A program made the translations under genes and the position numbers. The notes beneath the pieces are model-generated. The model ran no database searches and had not been told where the DNA came from. It saw only the letters and a list, made by a program, of their open reading frames with translations. From Sulfuritortus calidifontis (lineage in GTDB: Bacteria; Pseudomonadota; Gammaproteobacteria; Burkholderiales; Thiobacillaceae), in assembly GCF_003967275.1 (NCBI RefSeq), contig NZ_AP018721.1, positions 1,302,001 through 1,366,000 on the forward strand: 64,000 nt of DNA, given 5' to 3'. Positions 1 through 7,160 of the stretch are shown here, one piece after another. Within the stretch, counting starts at the first letter, position 1. Every line of letters starts with the position of its first letter.

Positions 1-104
1 AACTGGCCGAGGTCATGGGCATGACCTACAACCCGATCACCAAGGCCTACAAGCTGGAGCGGGACACCGACGTCAACTACCTCATGGCCTTCCGCAAGGT
101 CTGA
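1..104 (+). CDS. ubiG: UbiG C-terminus (partial): ubiquinone biosynthesis O-methyltransferase
   Basis: The last 33 codons of a gene that begins outside the window; the stop is TGA at 102-104. The fragment contains GMTYNPITKAYKL followed by DVNYL, which matches the conserved C-terminal end of the SAM-dependent methyltransferase UbiG. UbiG performs the two O-methylations of ubiquinone biosynthesis. The next gene, gph, starts four bases after the stop, and ubiG-gph is a common proteobacterial operon order, which supports the call. The methyltransferase fold itself cannot be seen here. Confidence 0.8.
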   Translation, partial: LAEVMGMTYNPITKAYKLERDTDVNYLMAFRKV

Positions 105-108
105 GCCG

Positions 109-786
109 ATGGCGGGCAAGGCATACCGGGTCGTCCTGTTCGACCTCGACGGCACCCTGGTCGATACCGCGCCCGACCTCGGCTACGCCCTGAACCAGTT
201 GCGCCAGCGCCGGGGCCTGCCCCCGCTGGCCGAGGCGGTGATCCGGCCCCAGGCCTCGCACGGTGCCCGCGGCCTCTTGCAACTGGGCTTCGACATCGGC
301 CCGGAAGACAGTGATTTCGCCGCCCTGCGCCAGGAATTTCTCGCCCTCTACGAGGCCAACATCGTCCGCGCCTCGCGCCTGTTCCCCGGCATGGCCGAGG
401 TGCTGGCCGACATGGAGGCGGCTGGCCTGCGCTGGGGCGTGGTGACCAACAAGCCCGAGCGCTACACCGTGCCCCTGCTGCGCGGCCTCGATCTCCTGGC
501 ACGGGCCGCCTGCGTGGTCAGTGGCGACACCTGCGCCCAACCCAAACCGCACCCGGCGCCCATGCTGCACGCCTGCCACCTGGCCGGGGCCGAGGCGCCG
601 CAATGCCTGTACATCGGCGACGCCGAACGCGACGTCGAGGCGGCCAGCGCCGCCGGCATGCCGACCCTGATCGCCCGCTACGGCTACCTCGGCGAGAACG
701 ACCGGCCGGAAGAGTGGGGCGCCGCCGGCTTCATCGACCGCCCGGCCGATCTGCTGCGCTGGCTGGAAATTCGCGAATCGGCTTGA
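109..786 (+). CDS. gph: Phosphoglycolate phosphatase (HAD family)
   Basis: A 225-residue HAD-superfamily hydrolase of normal Gph length. Motif I FDLDGT is at residues 11-16 (nucleophile D12, acid D14), motif II VVTNKP is near residue 110, the motif III lysine lies in QPKPHP near residue 145, and motif IV YIGDAERD is near residue 168. In this family the enzyme dephosphorylates 2-phosphoglycolate, in the cytoplasm. It is probably cotranscribed with ubiG because the gap is four bases. The ATG at 109 is the only plausible start. Other HAD phosphatases share these motifs, so the substrate rests on gene context and length. Confidence 0.88.
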   Translation: MAGKAYRVVLFDLDGTLVDTAPDLGYALNQLRQRRGLPPLAEAVIRPQASHGARGLLQLGFDIGPEDSDFAALRQEFLALYEANIVRASRLFPGMAEVLADMEAAGLRWGVVTNKPERYTVPLLRGLDLLARAACVVSGDTCAQPKPHPAPMLHACHLAGAEAPQCLYIGDAERDVEAASAAGMPTLIARYGYLGENDRPEEWGAAGFIDRPADLLRWLEIRESA

Positions 787-810
787 ACTTTTTCGCCCGG
801 CAGGCATCAT
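783..810 (+). promoter_or_regulatory. Putative ssrA promoter
   Basis: TTGAAC at 783-788 and CATCAT at 805-810 are separated by 16 bases and lie just upstream of the tmRNA 5' end at 826. The -35 box overlaps the gph stop codon. The -10 match is only partial, so this is a reasonable but unproven sigma-70 promoter; processing of a short leader by RNase P would then give the mature 5' end. Confidence 0.4.
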
Positions 811-825
811 AGAGGCCTGTACTGC

Positions 826-1188
826 GGGGGCGACCTGGTTTCGACGTGGGTTGCAAAGCAGTTAGGGCATACCGAGGAGCGGGCTACCTCGTTAATCCAT
901 CCGTCATCAAGATAGTCGCCAACGACGAATCTTACGCTCTGGCCGCTTAAGGCCGGACGCTGCACCGATCGGCCTGCGGGTCGGGCTGGGTAAAACCAGC
1001 AGCAGCGTCATAAACAGCAGGAGCAAGGCAAGCCTGAGCCGCGGGGGCTTGCACGGAAACCTAGCGGATCGCTCGTAACCAGCCTGCCGGTCGGCGGGTT
1101 GCGGGTCAAATCAAACGACCAGGCTAAGTATGTAGAACTGACTGTAGAGGGCTTGCGGACGCGGGTTCGATTCCCGCCGCCTCCACCA
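826..1188 (+). ncRNA. ssrA: Transfer-messenger RNA (tmRNA)
   Basis: A 363-nt tmRNA. The 5' end GGGGGCG pairs with CGCCTCC just before the ACCA at the 3' end (one G-U pair), forming the acceptor stem; CCA is encoded at 1186-1188. A tRNA-like T arm with TTCGATT lies near 1166-1172. The tag reading frame at 918-950 encodes ANDESYALAA and then TAA, a typical proteobacterial degradation tag. The RNA rescues stalled ribosomes with SmpB and marks the peptide for ClpXP. The gene is intact although an element is inserted at its 3' end, as is usual for ssrA-integrating elements. Confidence 0.98.
1156..1169 (+). repeat. Left attachment-site candidate (attL core)
   Basis: A 14-base sequence in the tmRNA T arm recurs identically at 55630-55643, beyond the last prophage cargo gene. 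Downstream of it both copies continue with a CCA-like end, a terminator hairpin and a similar stretch containing GTTGGCGCGG, but with many differences. Insertion into the 3' end of tmRNA genes is a well-known habit of phages and islands. The exact crossover point cannot be fixed from one sequence. Confidence 0.6.
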
Positions 1189-1198
1189 CTTACCCAAA

Positions 1199-1229
1199 AC
1201 CCAACCCTTATCGGTTGGGTTTTTTTTTT
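1199..1229 (+). terminator. Rho-independent terminator of ssrA
   Basis: Stem ACCCAACC (1199-1206), loop CTTATC, stem GGTTGGGT (1213-1220), followed by a run of about ten T. Similar hairpins with GGCCAACC/GGTTGGCC arms occur at 55672-55699 and 57110-57130, each just after a CCACCA-like sequence. Confidence 0.92.
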
Positions 1230-1451
1230 GCCCGTTCCCCCAGCGTTGGCGCGGCTCCCGGGCTTGGTCTCGCGAGCGCCACCCCTGCGAAGTCGGCGTT
1301 TTCGCCCCCGCTGACGCCTCTCTGTTCTCCGTTTTCTCTGGTGGTCACGCGAGCGTTCTCGAGGCCACTTCCTTTGCTGGCGCGGGTTTAGAGGCGGTCG
1401 GTTGTGGTTGGCAACTCCTGTAGCGGTGGCGACCGAGTGCCAAGCGGCCAC
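1230..1451. other. Intergenic stretch between ssrA terminator and recombinase cluster
   Basis: No convincing gene is seen here. The first part contains CAGCGTTGGCGCGGCTCCCG, which resembles 55720-55740 beyond the right end, so this belongs to the duplicated attachment region. The remainder has no recognisable RNA gene or promoter. Confidence 0.5.
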
Positions 1452-1474
1452 AAAAAAACCGCCCGTAGGCGGTT
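1452..1474 (-). terminator. Terminator of the recombinase operon
   Basis: Read on the minus strand, AACCGCC (1474-1468) pairs with GGCGGTT (1463-1457) and is followed by seven T. It lies about 20 bases after the stop codon of the last gene of the minus-strand recombinase operon. Confidence 0.85.
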
Positions 1475-1494
1475 GCTGGCGCTGAGCGACGCGC

Positions 1495-1968
1495 TCACCC
1501 GGGTGGCACGAGCACCCGCATCTGGTCGCCCCAGGCGTTGGGCCAGGGGCGGCGCATCACCTTCTCCAGCACGGCGTCGGGCGAACCCGCCAGCCGTTCC
1601 ACGACATCCGGGGCCAGGAGCGTCAGCCGCATGACCCGGCGTACCTGCGTCACGTCCATGCCTTCGGCCTCGGCGATCTCGGCTACTGATGCCGCCCGCT
1701 GCTCATCCAGCAGGCGTTGCCAGTGGTGCGCCAGTCCTAGCGCCCGCATCAACGCGGTGTCCTGCGCGGCCGACCGGGCTTCCCGCTCCCGGGTGGCCTC
1801 GGACAGAAATTCCTGCGGCGCGTCCAAGGGCGTGATGACCTGCTTCTTCAGCCCCCGCTTCACCAGCGTCCAGGGCACGAAGGTTTCCAGTTGCACGCCG
1901 CCTGCCGGGCTCGGCAGTTGATAAGTGACCGGATCACCCTTGAACCGGCCCCGGTGCTTCTTGCTCAT
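1495..1968 (-). CDS. Recombinase-associated protein with HTH-like segment
   Basis: A 157-residue protein, the last gene of the minus-strand integration operon; its ATG overlaps the stop of the preceding gene by ATGA. The middle contains AEIAEAEGMDVTQVRRVMRL, which looks like a ParB/sigma-type helix-turn-helix, followed by TLLAPDVVE. The N-terminus carries LETFVPWTLVKRG. The neighbouring 123-residue protein has LETFVPLTFRRRG and LTLLAPDILE in the same order, so the two are diverged paralogs, probably from a duplication. The likely role is a DNA-binding accessory factor for the serine recombinase, for example in directionality, but that is inference from context only. Confidence 0.75.
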   Translation of the reverse strand: MSKKHRGRFKGDPVTYQLPSPAGGVQLETFVPWTLVKRGLKKQVITPLDAPQEFLSEATREREARSAAQDTALMRALGLAHHWQRLLDEQRAASVAEIAEAEGMDVTQVRRVMRLTLLAPDVVERLAGSPDAVLEKVMRRPWPNAWGDQMRVLVPPG

Positions 1969-2336
1969 GCGTCCTCCTCAAAGCGCTTCACGATCTGGCG
2001 TTGAGCTTCCCAATCCACCGGAAGCGGGTTGCGCTGGAACCAGATCAGGTTCATCCGGCGCGGCTGCCGTCCGGCCATCAGCAGTTCGAGGATGTCGGGC
2101 GCGAGCAGGGTCAGACGCATCAGCTCGTTGGGCACCGAGGGGTGCAGTCCTTCGGCCCGGGCAATGTCTGATCCACTCTTCATCACACCGGTGTCCACGA
2201 GGTGCTGCCAGTAGAAACCGCGTGCCACCCCCTCCAGCAGCGTCACATCGTGAACGTGGCGGTCGTCGGCGGCCACCCGCCGCGCGCCCCGGCGGCGAAA
2301 CGTCAGGGGCACGAAGGTTTCCAGTGTGTCGTCCAT
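1965..2336 (-). CDS. Recombinase-associated protein, paralog of the next gene
   Basis: A 123-residue protein coupled by ATGA overlaps to the recombinase upstream and to the 157-residue protein downstream. It shares LETFVP near the N-terminus, SDIARAEGLHPSVPNELMRL in the middle (HTH-like) and LTLLAPDIL with the downstream protein. The C-terminus (FQRNPLPVDWEAQRQIV) is distinct. Small proteins of this type accompany DUF2924-linked serine recombinases. The strict translational coupling suggests they act with the recombinase, possibly as a recombination directionality factor or DNA-bending subunit; no direct evidence for that is visible. Confidence 0.75.
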   Translation of the reverse strand: MDDTLETFVPLTFRRRGARRVAADDRHVHDVTLLEGVARGFYWQHLVDTGVMKSGSDIARAEGLHPSVPNELMRLTLLAPDILELLMAGRQPRRMNLIWFQRNPLPVDWEAQRQIVKRFEEDA

Positions 2337-3715
2337 CAGGCTTCGACCTCCACCAGTTCCGCGCCGATGCCCCTTGGGGCAAACTCACCGATCAGGGCGT
2401 CCCAGCCCAGTTCCCGCCACTTCACCTTGATGCCCTGCACCTCGCCGACGTGGACGAGGTCGATGCGCTCGATCATCAGGTTGGCGATTCGGTGACGCTC
2501 GACCGGGAACAACTGATCCCACACGTCGTTGAGCCGTCCCATCGCCATCACCGTGGTGGCCTCGTCGATCTGACCGCCGTTGCGCTGGATGTGGCGCACC
2601 ACCGATGCGATGGATTCCGGGCTGGTCAGCACCGTGCGGATCTGAGCCACCACTGCAGCCTCAATCTCCGGCGCAGGTAAGCGCTCGTAGCTTTTGCCCG
2701 GTGCCCCGAACCTGCTTTCCGACTTGGACACGTAGTAGTGGTACTTGCGCCCGTTCTTGCGTGAGTAGGTCGGGTACATCCGTTCGCCCGAGGGGGCGTA
2801 CAGCAGGCCGCGCAGCAAAGCGTCGGTGCGCGACCGGATCTTGGTTTCCACCGACCGGGTGTGCCCATCCCTGGCCAGCACCGTGTGGACCTTGTCCCAA
2901 AGCTCCTGGTCGATGATCGGCGGGTGAGCGCCGGGGTACCAGTTCCCCTTGTGCGACAACTCCCCCAGGTAGATGCGGTTGCGCAGCAGCTTGTGCAGGT
3001 ACTTCTTGTCGATGCGCGTGCCGCTGCGGGTCTGGCCCTCCTGCGTCGTCCAGGCCTTGGTAGTGATGCCGTCGGCGGTGAGGTTGACGGCGATCTGGGT
3101 TGGAGAACCAATGGTCAGCATCTCCTCGAAGATGCGACGCACCACCGCCGCCTCGGTTTCGTTGATGACCAGGAGGCGGTTGTCGACGTCGTAGCCGAGG
3201 GGCGGGACACCGCCCATCCACATCCCCTTGCGCTTGGCGGCCGCGATCTTGTCGCGGATGCGCTCGCCGGTGACCTCGCGCTCAAACTGGGCGAAAGAAA
3301 GCAGGACGTTGAGCATCAGCCGCCCCATCGAGGTGGTGGTGTTGAACTGCTGGGTGACCGACACAAAGGACACCTCGTGGCGTTCGAACACTTCGACCAT
3401 CTTGGAGAAGTCGGCCAAGCTGCGCGTCAGGCGGTCGATCTTGTAGACCACCACGATGTCGATCTGGCCGCGCTCAATGTCCGCCATCAGGCGTTTCAGC
3501 CCGGGCCGATCCGTGTTGCCGCCTGAGAAGCCAGGGTCGTCGTAGTCGTCGGCCACAGAGATCCAACCCTCGGATCGCTGGCTGGCGACGTAGGCGTGGC
3601 CCGCCTCCTTCTGGGCGTCGATGGAGTTGAACTCCTGGTCAAGCCGTTCATCCGAGGACACCCGACAGTAGACGGCGCAGCGCTTGCGGGCGCGGGTAGC
3701 GGCGATCTCGCTCAT
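2336..3715 (-). CDS. Serine site-specific recombinase (likely prophage integrase)
   Basis: A 459-residue serine recombinase. The N-terminal resolvase domain has AVYCRVSSDE (catalytic Ser), FSGGNTDRPGL, and the arginine-containing YKIDRLTRSLADF. GYDVDNRLLVINETEA begins the 'recombinase' domain near residue 190. A longer frame extends upstream, but the ATG at 3715 begins MSEIAATRARKRCAVYC and overlaps the upstream gene by ATGA, so that start is chosen. The zinc-ribbon position reads LLYAPSGERMYPTYSRKNGR, without the cysteines found in many large serine integrases. It is the only integrase-type gene in the element and lies next to ssrA, so it is probably the integrase. Most ssrA-targeting elements use tyrosine recombinases, which makes this worth checking. 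Confidence 0.9.
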   Translation of the reverse strand: MSEIAATRARKRCAVYCRVSSDERLDQEFNSIDAQKEAGHAYVASQRSEGWISVADDYDDPGFSGGNTDRPGLKRLMADIERGQIDIVVVYKIDRLTRSLADFSKMVEVFERHEVSFVSVTQQFNTTTSMGRLMLNVLLSFAQFEREVTGERIRDKIAAAKRKGMWMGGVPPLGYDVDNRLLVINETEAAVVRRIFEEMLTIGSPTQIAVNLTADGITTKAWTTQEGQTRSGTRIDKKYLHKLLRNRIYLGELSHKGNWYPGAHPPIIDQELWDKVHTVLARDGHTRSVETKIRSRTDALLRGLLYAPSGERMYPTYSRKNGRKYHYYVSKSESRFGAPGKSYERLPAPEIEAAVVAQIRTVLTSPESIASVVRHIQRNGGQIDEATTVMAMGRLNDVWDQLFPVERHRIANLMIERIDLVHVGEVQGIKVKWRELGWDALIGEFAPRGIGAELVEVEA

Positions 3716-4164
3716 CGGGCACCTCCCTTGCTCAGGCCAAAGAACAGCGGCCCAGACCAGTGCGCGCCGGTGATGTGGCGGGCCACCGCCGTCAAGCTCT
3801 TGAAATTGCGCCCCTGGTACTCGAACAGCCCCTCGGCGGTGACTGTCACCCGGTGCTCGCGTTCGCCCCATTCGCGCAGCAGGATCGTGCCCGGCGCGAA
3901 ATCGAACTCGCGCGGCTTGGCCCGCAACTTGATCTTGGAGTGTTTCGCGCCGATGGCCTCCAGACGCTGCTTGGTCTCGGGCGCGAGGCCACCGAAGGCC
4001 TCCTCCTGTAGCTTGTAGGCGATCCGGGACTCGACGTGGGTGCGGTTGGGGTAGTCCGGGCGGCGCGGGAAATACCGATCCCACACCGTCCAGAGCTCGG
4101 ACATTGGCAGGCAGGCCAGCTCCGCGATCCGTGCCGCGACGGATGCTTGTTTCTCGTTCATCAC
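3712..4164 (-). CDS. DUF2924 family protein
   Basis: A 150-residue protein with the DUF2924 hallmarks: LACLPMSELWTVWDRYF, then RTHVESRIAYKLQEEAFGGL, FDFAPGTILLREWGEREHRV, and a C-terminus with SLTAVARHITGAHWSGPLFF. DUF2924 genes are regularly found just upstream of serine recombinases in proteobacterial prophages, and here the two overlap by ATGA. The molecular role is not established; the basic SRIAYKLQ and the RHITG segments would suit DNA binding. It is probably an obligate partner of the recombinase. Confidence 0.88.
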   Translation of the reverse strand: MMNEKQASVAARIAELACLPMSELWTVWDRYFPRRPDYPNRTHVESRIAYKLQEEAFGGLAPETKQRLEAIGAKHSKIKLRAKPREFDFAPGTILLREWGEREHRVTVTAEGLFEYQGRNFKSLTAVARHITGAHWSGPLFFGLSKGGAR

Positions 4165-4352
4165 AACTTCTCCTCTTGATAGGGGGTTGTATGAACGCGC
4201 TGGTCGGGCAGGAAGCCAAGGCCAACTTCTCTCTGTTTCGGCTCATCCGCAGCAAGGGTGCGGACGATTGCAGCCGCAAGGATGGCGGCGATTTCGCCAG
4301 CACGGGCGCTGGCACTCATCTCCGTGGGAGATGCGAGTTCGAGGTTCTTCAT
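4161..4352 (-). CDS. Small protein, first gene of recombinase operon
   Basis: A 63-residue protein that starts the minus-strand operon; its stop overlaps the DUF2924 start by ATGA. The ATG at 4352 is preserved after a GGAG-like site, so it is preferred to the start seven codons upstream. The N-terminal half is Ala-rich and helical; the end reads LGFLPDQRVHTTPY. The DNA encoding that end is one of four copies of a conserved element (see 19667, 20326 and 20629), which elsewhere lies in leaders of small minus-strand genes. Function unknown. Confidence 0.6.
   Translation of the reverse strand: MKNLELASPTEMSASARAGEIAAILAAAIVRTLAADEPKQREVGLGFLPDQRVHTTPYQEEKL
4193..4220. repeat. Conserved leader element, copy 1
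   Basis: GAACGCGCTGGTC, then seven bases, then GAAGCCAAG. It matches the elements at 19667-19708, 20326-20371 and 20629-20657. Here it lies inside the end of a small gene and 30-60 bases upstream of the DUF2924 start on the minus strand, the same spacing seen for the other copies relative to their downstream genes. Confidence 0.6.
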
Positions 4353-4448
4353 GACGGCTCCGAGGAATTGCAACCGTCAGGGATAGTGAGCCTGATCTTC
4401 CGAAGCGGATGGCAACGCAGGGTAATCGTGCCCGCCAGCCATGAATTT

Positions 4449-4520
4449 ATTGCGCGTTAACGAAACAGTTGACAGAGTACCTCTGGGCCTCTACCATCTA
4501 TCGTTAACTAATCACGCAAT
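4449..4520 (+). promoter_or_regulatory. Immunity promoter bracketed by operator-like boxes
   Basis: TTGACA at 4469-4474 and TACCAT at 4492-4497 are 17 bases apart, a good sigma-70 promoter for the XRE-ImmA genes. It is bracketed by ATTGCGCGTTAACGA (4449-4463) and, in inverted orientation, TCGTTAACTAATCACGCAAT (4501-4520). A related box lies at 5679-5696. Binding of the XRE regulator would block this promoter and could also affect the divergent recombinase operon, whose start lies about 100 bases to the left. Binding is inferred from symmetry and position. Confidence 0.65.
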
Positions 4521-4532
4521 CAGGTCACAACC

Positions 4533-4811
4533 ATGCCCTTTGGAGCATTCATCCGCAAAAAGCGCGAAGAGAAAGGCATTCAGATGAATGACTTTGCGCG
4601 CCAGCTGGAGATATCACCCGCCTACTGGTCGCGCATCGAGCGCGACATGGAGAAACCGCCCAAGGACGAGCTGATCCGCAAGGCGGCAGAGATCCTCGGT
4701 ATCAGCGCCGACGACGCCTTCGTTGAGGCCAGTCGTCTGCCTCCCGACATCCGCGATGATGTTGGCAACCTGGTTCGGATGTACCGCCGGAACGTGACGG
4801 AGAAGAAGTGA
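4533..4811 (+). CDS. XRE-family helix-turn-helix regulator
   Basis: A 92-residue Cro/CI-type DNA-binding protein. The HTH reads FARQLEISPAYWSRIERDM and is followed by AAEILGISADDAF. The stop codon abuts the ATG of the ImmA/IrrE gene, so the two are translationally coupled. XRE-ImmA pairs control lysogeny in several mobile elements: the metalloprotease removes the repressor when induced. The promoter upstream is flanked by inverted boxes that are probably its operators. No dimerisation domain of the lambda CI type is present, so repression must be relieved by the partner rather than by self-cleavage. Confidence 0.9.
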   Translation: MPFGAFIRKKREEKGIQMNDFARQLEISPAYWSRIERDMEKPPKDELIRKAAEILGISADDAFVEASRLPPDIRDDVGNLVRMYRRNVTEKK

Positions 4812-5624
4812 ATGGCGGTACTGACTCTCGACTACCGGTGCTGCGACCGGAAGCGCCCCCTGTACATCAAGCACATTGAGGTCGAACGCATCGCCGCGAC
4901 CGCGCGCCAGCAACTGGTCGCGGACAGCATCGATGCCATTTCTTTCGACGCGCTGCGGCAGATCTCCGGCCTGAAGATCAACGGCATCGACTTCGCGCTG
5001 GAGGTCAGCACCGACTACGCCGTGCATGACGAGCGAGGCAACCACGTCTTCGGCGTCTGTGAATTCGACCCCGCTATGCCCGACGCCGCAATGGTGTCCA
5101 TCTCGCCCGTGGGTGAAAGTCTCAGCGAACTGCTGGCCCTCAGCACCTTGGCCCACGAACTGGGCCACGCCGTGTTCGACGCCCCCGGTTGGGTTGTCCA
5201 GGGCAGTAAGGGCCCCGGGTTGTTCGATGACATCGAACCGACGATGCAACGCGCCTACCGCACCACGACGCCGGACAGCGACCATCTGTCCAAATCACTA
5301 TCTGCGAAGCCAACGACGGAAGAACACTTCGCCGAGCTGCGCGCCAACGAGTTCATGGGCTCCTTGCTCGTGCCGCGCCAGCGCATCATCGCCGCCGTCG
5401 AAGAGCTTGCATCCGAGCACGACATCACCATCCATCGCCATCCCTCCACCGATCCCGACCACCCCGGTACGGCGCTGCGCATCACGGCGGGCAGCGACAC
5501 AGGCGTTTTCGACATGGAACGTTTCGAGAAAGCCTTGGCCGCGCGCTTCGGCGTCAATCGCCGGTTCATCCAAGTACGTCTGAACCGGTATGGCCTGACT
5601 ACTCCGGAGGCCTCGATGCGCTGA
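4812..5624 (+). CDS. ImmA/IrrE family metallopeptidase
   Basis: A 270-residue M78-family zinc protease. The HExxH motif is HELGHAVF near residues 115-122, with an upstream strand containing FGVCEFDPAMPDAAMVSISP. A possible third zinc ligand lies in TTEEHFAELRANEFMGSLLVP, as in ImmA proteins. It probably cleaves the XRE regulator encoded directly upstream, with no gap between the genes. The C-terminal part (DMERFEKALAARFGV) resembles the helical end of this family. A terminator follows at 5646-5669, and the operator-like box just after it suggests that the next two genes are controlled by the same regulator. Confidence 0.9.
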   Translation: MAVLTLDYRCCDRKRPLYIKHIEVERIAATARQQLVADSIDAISFDALRQISGLKINGIDFALEVSTDYAVHDERGNHVFGVCEFDPAMPDAAMVSISPVGESLSELLALSTLAHELGHAVFDAPGWVVQGSKGPGLFDDIEPTMQRAYRTTTPDSDHLSKSLSAKPTTEEHFAELRANEFMGSLLVPRQRIIAAVEELASEHDITIHRHPSTDPDHPGTALRITAGSDTGVFDMERFEKALAARFGVNRRFIQVRLNRYGLTTPEASMR

Positions 5625-5645
5625 CCAGGATCTACCGCCTGTGGA

Positions 5646-5669
5646 GCCGACCTCGCGTCGGCGTTTTTT
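5646..5669 (+). terminator. Terminator after ImmA/IrrE gene
   Basis: Stem GCCGAC (5646-5651), loop CTCGC, stem GTCGGC (5657-5662), then GTTTTTT. It separates the XRE-ImmA pair from the following two-gene unit. Confidence 0.85.
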
Positions 5670-5678
5670 GAACCATCC

Positions 5679-5696
5679 GATTAACTGTTCGCGCAA
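5679..5696 (+). promoter_or_regulatory. Third operator-like box, upstream of the 474-residue protein
   Basis: ATTAACTGTTCGCGCAAT closely matches the box at 4503-4520 (TTAACTAATCACGCAAT): 14 of 18 positions agree. It lies between the terminator at 5646-5669 and the ATG at 5725, so the downstream two-gene unit is probably under the same repressor. Confidence 0.6.
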
Positions 5697-5724
5697 TCGC
5701 GCACTTTGTCAAAGGAACTTGCCT

Positions 5725-7149
5725 ATGCCAGCTGACCAAGCCTCAACAACAAAGAAAAGCACCAAGTTGGCGACGAGCCACCCTGCAGTAAAACGTGCGC
5801 GTGAGCATCGATCCGATGAGGGCGCAAACATCCTGCCGAACGCAGAGAACTTCGTCAGCCTCGTGCGCAAGGTCGCGCGCCCCGGGCTGCTGGTGGATCT
5901 GCTCGAACGCGCCAGCGCGACGGCACTGCCGGAGTTGAAGGCATTGGCAGAAGCGGCCAAGGGCAAGTTGCCAGTCGAGTCGCGTCAGGCACTCTTTCAT
6001 GCTGTCGGCAAATTGCCGGCGGCCGCCCAGTACAGCATCGAGTGTGCCGCCGAGCGAGTGATGCTCCTTGACGATGACTACGGGGCACAGGCCGTCTTGT
6101 CCCTGCTCAACGAGGATCGTGCGGACGATGCCGCCGTGCTGGCTGCGCCCAGCGACCGCTACAGCCGCGCCCTGTATCTGCACCTCTTGCAGGACTTTCC
6201 GGCGCAAGGCGTCCGCCGCGACGAACGCTTCGATCAGGCTGAGCATCTGCAAGTGATGCATCGCCAGTGGAAAAGCGACCACTACTCCAGCCACTACCTG
6301 GGCCCCAAGGGCGTCGTGCCGAAGACTGGGGTCGACGTTCAAGAGGTGTTGCGCACACGCATTGCCGAGCTGTTCCCGAAGGTGCCGAAGGATCAAATCC
6401 TGATCGAGCAATTCACGCGCCGCGATCTGTCATGCGAACAGGGTGATGACGATGATTGCGAAGCTGGTCAGTCGGCGCTGTTGCACACGCTAACCGCGAC
6501 CTTCAATGGCAAGACGGCCACGTTCCAGCAAGTGGCGAACGGGCATGTCGTCGACCACGAGGAACCCGCTGCGATGTCGGCCCGCTTCTCGTGGGAGCCG
6601 GAGACTGGCTCGCTCAGCGTGTTCTGCGAAGAACGGGAGGCGCGCCGCGAGCTGGCCACCGTCTTCCGCGATGTCGCGCTGGCGCACGAAGGCCAGATCG
6701 AGGACATGCCCATGCGGCAGTTCGACCTGCTCGGCTTTGCGACCTCCAAGATGCTCGACCGCCTCAAGCGTGATCGGGTTGCAGGTATCGACGACATCTC
6801 GATTCTGCAAATCACGGTGGCCAAGCCGTTCGAGCAAACATCAGAGTACGGCGGACGTGATGTGGTGCGGCAACTCTCCAGCAAGATGCAAATCACCCGC
6901 GACCGGCGTGACGGCCGCAACATCTATCAGGTTGCTTATGAGGACTACTGCGCCGAAGACCTGAGCCAGTACACGCTCGTGCAGGTGAAGTTGGTCATGC
7001 GGATGTCCAAAACGCAACACCGCAAGGCGCACAACGTGGCGGTCCAAATCACCGCGCCAAACGGGCTGAACGACAAGAGCAGGACGGACGACGACCGCAA
7101 GCGCGTGCAGGAACAGCTCATCAAGATCGGCGTACTGAGCCAGTTCTGA
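5725..7149 (+). CDS. Unrecognised 474-residue protein in immunity region
   Basis: The frame is open from 5641, but AAAGGA at 5711-5716 sits eight bases before the ATG at 5725 (MPADQASTTKKSTKL), which is taken as the start. The N-terminus is basic and Ser/Thr/Lys-rich; the middle is helical, with LVDLLERASATALPELKAL and LHLLQDFPAQGVRR; an acidic QGDDDDCEAG stretch lies near residue 250; the C-terminal half is more mixed (MRQFDLLGFATSKMLDRLKR). No signal peptide, membrane segment or family motif is recognised. It is preceded by a box shared with the XRE promoter and followed after 11 bases by a 312-residue protein, so the two probably act together. The position between repressor and early genes suggests a lysogenic-conversion or defence role, as inference. 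Confidence 0.75.
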   Translation: MPADQASTTKKSTKLATSHPAVKRAREHRSDEGANILPNAENFVSLVRKVARPGLLVDLLERASATALPELKALAEAAKGKLPVESRQALFHAVGKLPAAAQYSIECAAERVMLLDDDYGAQAVLSLLNEDRADDAAVLAAPSDRYSRALYLHLLQDFPAQGVRRDERFDQAEHLQVMHRQWKSDHYSSHYLGPKGVVPKTGVDVQEVLRTRIAELFPKVPKDQILIEQFTRRDLSCEQGDDDDCEAGQSALLHTLTATFNGKTATFQQVANGHVVDHEEPAAMSARFSWEPETGSLSVFCEEREARRELATVFRDVALAHEGQIEDMPMRQFDLLGFATSKMLDRLKRDRVAGIDDISILQITVAKPFEQTSEYGGRDVVRQLSSKMQITRDRRDGRNIYQVAYEDYCAEDLSQYTLVQVKLVMRMSKTQHRKAHNVAVQITAPNGLNDKSRTDDDRKRVQEQLIKIGVLSQF

Positions 7150-7160
7150 GGAGGACGCCG

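Noticed and set aside
826-1188. Disruption of ssrA by the insertion
   Set aside because: Acceptor stem, tag frame, T arm, CCA and terminator are all present, so the gene is reconstituted.
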